A DNA stretch of 7,271 nucleotides from Cloacimonetes bacterium UBA5553 (GTDB taxonomy: Bacteria > Cloacimonadota > Cloacimonadia > Cloacimonadales > Cloacimonadaceae), in contig DIMZ01000250.1 of assembly GCA_002425825.1 (NCBI GenBank), positions 1 through 7,271 on the forward strand, read 5' to 3'. Under the pieces are notes generated by a model that saw only the letters and a list, made by a program, of their open reading frames with translations, was not told the origin of the DNA and made no database searches. A program made the translations under genes and the position numbers. Shown here piece after piece: positions 4,993 through 7,271 of the stretch (position 1 is the first letter of the stretch; each line of letters starts with the position of its first letter).

Positions 4993-7271
4993 ATGAAAGA
5001 AGGCTTCATCCCAAAGAACGATTTCCGCTCCATCTTCTTTTCCGATAAGGCAGAGGAATGCAGCAACGAGATAAAATCACTGTTTTTGAACCATTTGGAA
5101 TACTCACTGATAAAGGACACCACCACCGTAAAGCCCTGGGACGTGTATTACGCCCTGGCACTCAGCTTGCGCGACAGGCTGATTGAGCGTTGGCTACGCA
5201 CCCAATATGAATATCGCAAGCAAGACGTAAAAAAGGTGTATTACCTCTCTATGGAGTTCTTAATCGGCAGGCTATTGGGCAACAGCCTAAGCAGCTTGCA
5301 GGTTTATGACGAAAGCTACGATATGCTAAAGGAAATGGGCTATGCCCTGGAAGACATTGCCGAGCTTGAGCCGGATATGGGCTTGGGTAATGGCGGTCTT
5401 GGCAGGCTGGCAGCATGCTTCATGGATTCTCTTGCCACGCAGGCATATCCCGCTTACGGCTATGGTATCCGCTACGAATTTGGCATCTTTAAGCAGTCTA
5501 TAGTGCAGGGTTATCAGGTGGAAGAGCCCGATCACTGGCTAAAAAACGGCTGCCCCTGGGAGATTTGCCGTCCCGAGATTAACTACCGGGTGCGCTTTGG
5601 CGGCAAGGTTATAAACGAAGAACAGCCCGATGGCAGGGTAAATCACCGTTGGGTGGACACAGAAGACGTAATGGCTGTAGCTTGGGACATCCCTGTTCCC
5701 GGCTATCAGATAGATAATGTAAATAATCTCAGGCTGTGGCAAGCCACTGCCACCGATGAATTTGACTTCGATTACTTTAATAGCGGCGACTATGTGAAGG
5801 CTGTAGAGAAAAAGAACATCTCCGAAAACATCTCCAAAGTGCTGTATCCCAACGACAACGTTCACTTGGGACGCGTGCTGCGCCTTAAGCAGGAATACTT
5901 CTTTATCAGTGCAACCCTGCAAGACATCTTTGCCAATTGGAAGCGTGATCACGACAGCTTTGCCGAGCTTGCGGACAAAGTAGCCATTCAGCTTAATGAC
6001 ACTCACCCCGCCCTTGCCATTCCCGAGATGCTGCGCATTTTGGTGGATGAAGAACGTCTTAGCTTCGAATCCGCCTGGGACATTACCCGCAAATGCTTTT
6101 CTTACACGAACCACACTGTGCTTCCCGAGGCATTGGAAAAGTGGAGCGTTAGCCTCTTTGAAGAGCTGCTTCCGCGTCATCTGATGCTTATATATCAAAT
6201 AAATAACCTCGTGCTGGCAGAGGTTAGCAGGCTATATCCGGGCAACATAGTAAAGATGCGCAATATGTCCATAATCGAAGAATCAAAAGAGAAATGCCTG
6301 CGCATGGCTCAGCTTGCCGTGCATGGCTCACACACGGTTAATGGCGTTGCTGCCCTGCATACTCAGATTATAACAGAACGCATCTTCCCCGATATGTATG
6401 AAATGAATCCCGATAAGTTCCAGAATAAAACCAATGGCATAACCCCACGCTTGTGGCTGCATACCTGCAATCCACTGCTTTCCGGGCTGATAACCGAGCA
6501 CATCGGCAATGCCTGGGTGCGCAATCTGGAATACATAAAAGGCATAGAAAACTACATTGATGATGCCGACTTCCGTGCTTCCTTCTTCGAGATAAAGGGA
6601 ATAAACAAAAAAGCTCTTAGCAAGCATATTTATCGCGAAACGGGTATTCGCACCCGCGTGGACAGCATCTTCGACGTGCAGATAAAACGCCTGCATGAAT
6701 ACAAGCGACAACTATTGAACGTGCTGGGCACCATTGCCCGCTATCAGCGCATAAAAGCCAATCCCGATGGTGACTATGTTCCTCGCACCGTTATCTTTGC
6801 CGGCAAGGCAACTCCCGGCTATTTCCTTGCCAAAAGGCTAATTAAGCTGATAAACAACCTTGGTGAAGTGGTGAATAAAGACCCGGACATCCGCGACAGA
6901 CTGAAGGTGGTTTTTTTGCCAAACTACACCGTTTCCCTCGCGGAAAAGATTATCCCCGCTGCCGACCTCTCGGAGCAGATATCCACAGCGGGCTATGAAG
7001 CCAGCGGCACGGGTAACATGAAGTTTGCCCTTAATGGCGCATTAACCCTGGGCACCATGGACGGAGCTAACGTAGAGATGGCAGAAGAGATTGGCGAAGA
7101 GAATATGTTTATCTTTGGCATGAATGCCGATGAAGTGCAAGAGCTAAAGCACAACGGCTACGACCCCAGGGCTTATTACGAAAGCGATCCGGAGCTAAAA
7201 CGGGTGGTGGATTCACTAATTGACGGCAGCTTTGACGATGGCGAAAAGGACGTGTTCCTGCCCATTTGGCT
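4993..7271 (+). CDS. glgP: Glycogen/starch phosphorylase (GT35), 3' end cut by window
   Basis: This cytoplasmic PLP enzyme releases glucose-1-phosphate from alpha-1,4-glucan ends using phosphate. The 759 complete codons visible show an unbroken frame that aligns, from memory, with rabbit muscle and E. coli phosphorylases throughout. Landmarks are YYLSMEFLIGR near residue 80, GLGNGGLGRLAACF from 130 (phosphate and glucose-loop region), GYGIRYEFGIF, QLNDTHPALAIPEM, YTNHTVLPEALE with H374 (rabbit H377), QNKTNGITPRLWL, IKRLHEYKRQLLN with K565, R566 and K571 (rabbit K568, R569, K574), and EASGTGNMKFALNG with the PLP lysine K677 (rabbit K680). The constant offset of 3 shows almost no insertions in the core. 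The residue before EASG is Tyr668, where rabbit has Thr. No N-terminal segment like the rabbit Ser14 regulatory tail is present. Roughly 80-90 C-terminal residues lie outside the window. The gene symbol glgP is by family; malP is the alternative, since substrate chain length cannot be read from sequence. Confidence 0.96.
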   Translation, partial: MKEGFIPKNDFRSIFFSDKAEECSNEIKSLFLNHLEYSLIKDTTTVKPWDVYYALALSLRDRLIERWLRTQYEYRKQDVKKVYYLSMEFLIGRLLGNSLSSLQVYDESYDMLKEMGYALEDIAELEPDMGLGNGGLGRLAACFMDSLATQAYPAYGYGIRYEFGIFKQSIVQGYQVEEPDHWLKNGCPWEICRPEINYRVRFGGKVINEEQPDGRVNHRWVDTEDVMAVAWDIPVPGYQIDNVNNLRLWQATATDEFDFDYFNSGDYVKAVEKKNISENISKVLYPNDNVHLGRVLRLKQEYFFISATLQDIFANWKRDHDSFAELADKVAIQLNDTHPALAIPEMLRILVDEERLSFESAWDITRKCFSYTNHTVLPEALEKWSVSLFEELLPRHLMLIYQINNLVLAEVSRLYPGNIVKMRNMSIIEESKEKCLRMAQLAVHGSHTVNGVAALHTQIITERIFPDMYEMNPDKFQNKTNGITPRLWLHTCNPLLSGLITEHIGNAWVRNLEYIKGIENYIDDADFRASFFEIKGINKKALSKHIYRETGIRTRVDSIFDVQIKRLHEYKRQLLNVLGTIARYQRIKANPDGDYVPRTVIFAGKATPGYFLAKRLIKLINNLGEVVNKDPDIRDRLKVVFLPNYTVSLAEKIIPAADLSEQISTAGYEASGTGNMKFALNGALTLGTMDGANVEMAEEIGEENMFIFGMNADEVQELKHNGYDPRAYYESDPELKRVVDSLIDGSFDDGEKDVFLPIW

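Noticed and set aside
4845..5126. 93-codon minus-strand open frame across the lipoprotein/phosphorylase junction
   Set aside because: It overlaps two well supported + strand genes and has no recognisable content.
5539..6198. 219-codon open frame on the minus strand inside the phosphorylase gene
   Set aside because: The + strand here encodes highly conserved phosphorylase sequence without a break, and the minus-strand translation shows no recognisable domain.

Overview
The window reads as chromosomal DNA from a bacterium of the FCB (Fibrobacterota-Chlorobiota-Bacteroidota) group. Candidatus Cloacimonadota is my best guess. Three things support this: a secreted protein ending in a type IX secretion (Por) C-terminal sorting domain, an 'LPVTLSYF'-type fibronectin-like domain in front of it, and moderate GC with clear AGGAG-type ribosome binding sites. 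The phylum call is inference from domain style, not a database match. All four genes lie on the + strand.

Layout: bases 1-107 hold a G-rich minisatellite built on 8-bp units, probably the right end of a longer intergenic repeat. Bases 108-248 carry a good sigma70-like promoter candidate and a perfect 12-bp palindrome. At 249-2009 is a secreted serpin (serine-protease inhibitor) with an inhibitory-type hinge and an unusual C-terminal extension of about 155 residues. At 2180-3979 is a large secreted protein of unknown function with a T9SS sorting tail, closed by a textbook terminator with a UUCG loop. At 4125-4904 is a lipoprotein with seven regularly spaced SG turns (DUF4097-like putative adhesin, beta-helix). 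From 4993 to the window end runs a glycogen/starch phosphorylase (GT35), cut off at its C-terminus but otherwise intact, including the PLP lysine.

How they fit together: the first three products carry export signals and would act in the envelope or outside the cell (protease inhibition, surface or secreted beta-sandwich protein, lipoprotein). The phosphorylase is a cytoplasmic enzyme of glycogen breakdown. Each gene has its own upstream region, and there is no strong sign of one operon. The lipoprotein and the phosphorylase are only 88 nt apart with no terminator between them, so they may share a transcript. The serpin gene looks more AT-rich than its neighbours and may have been acquired by transfer.

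The parts most worth a second look are the serpin C-terminal extension, which has a TonB-C-like sequence pattern, the serpin reactive loop, the G-rich 8-bp repeats, and short shared motifs in front of the genes.
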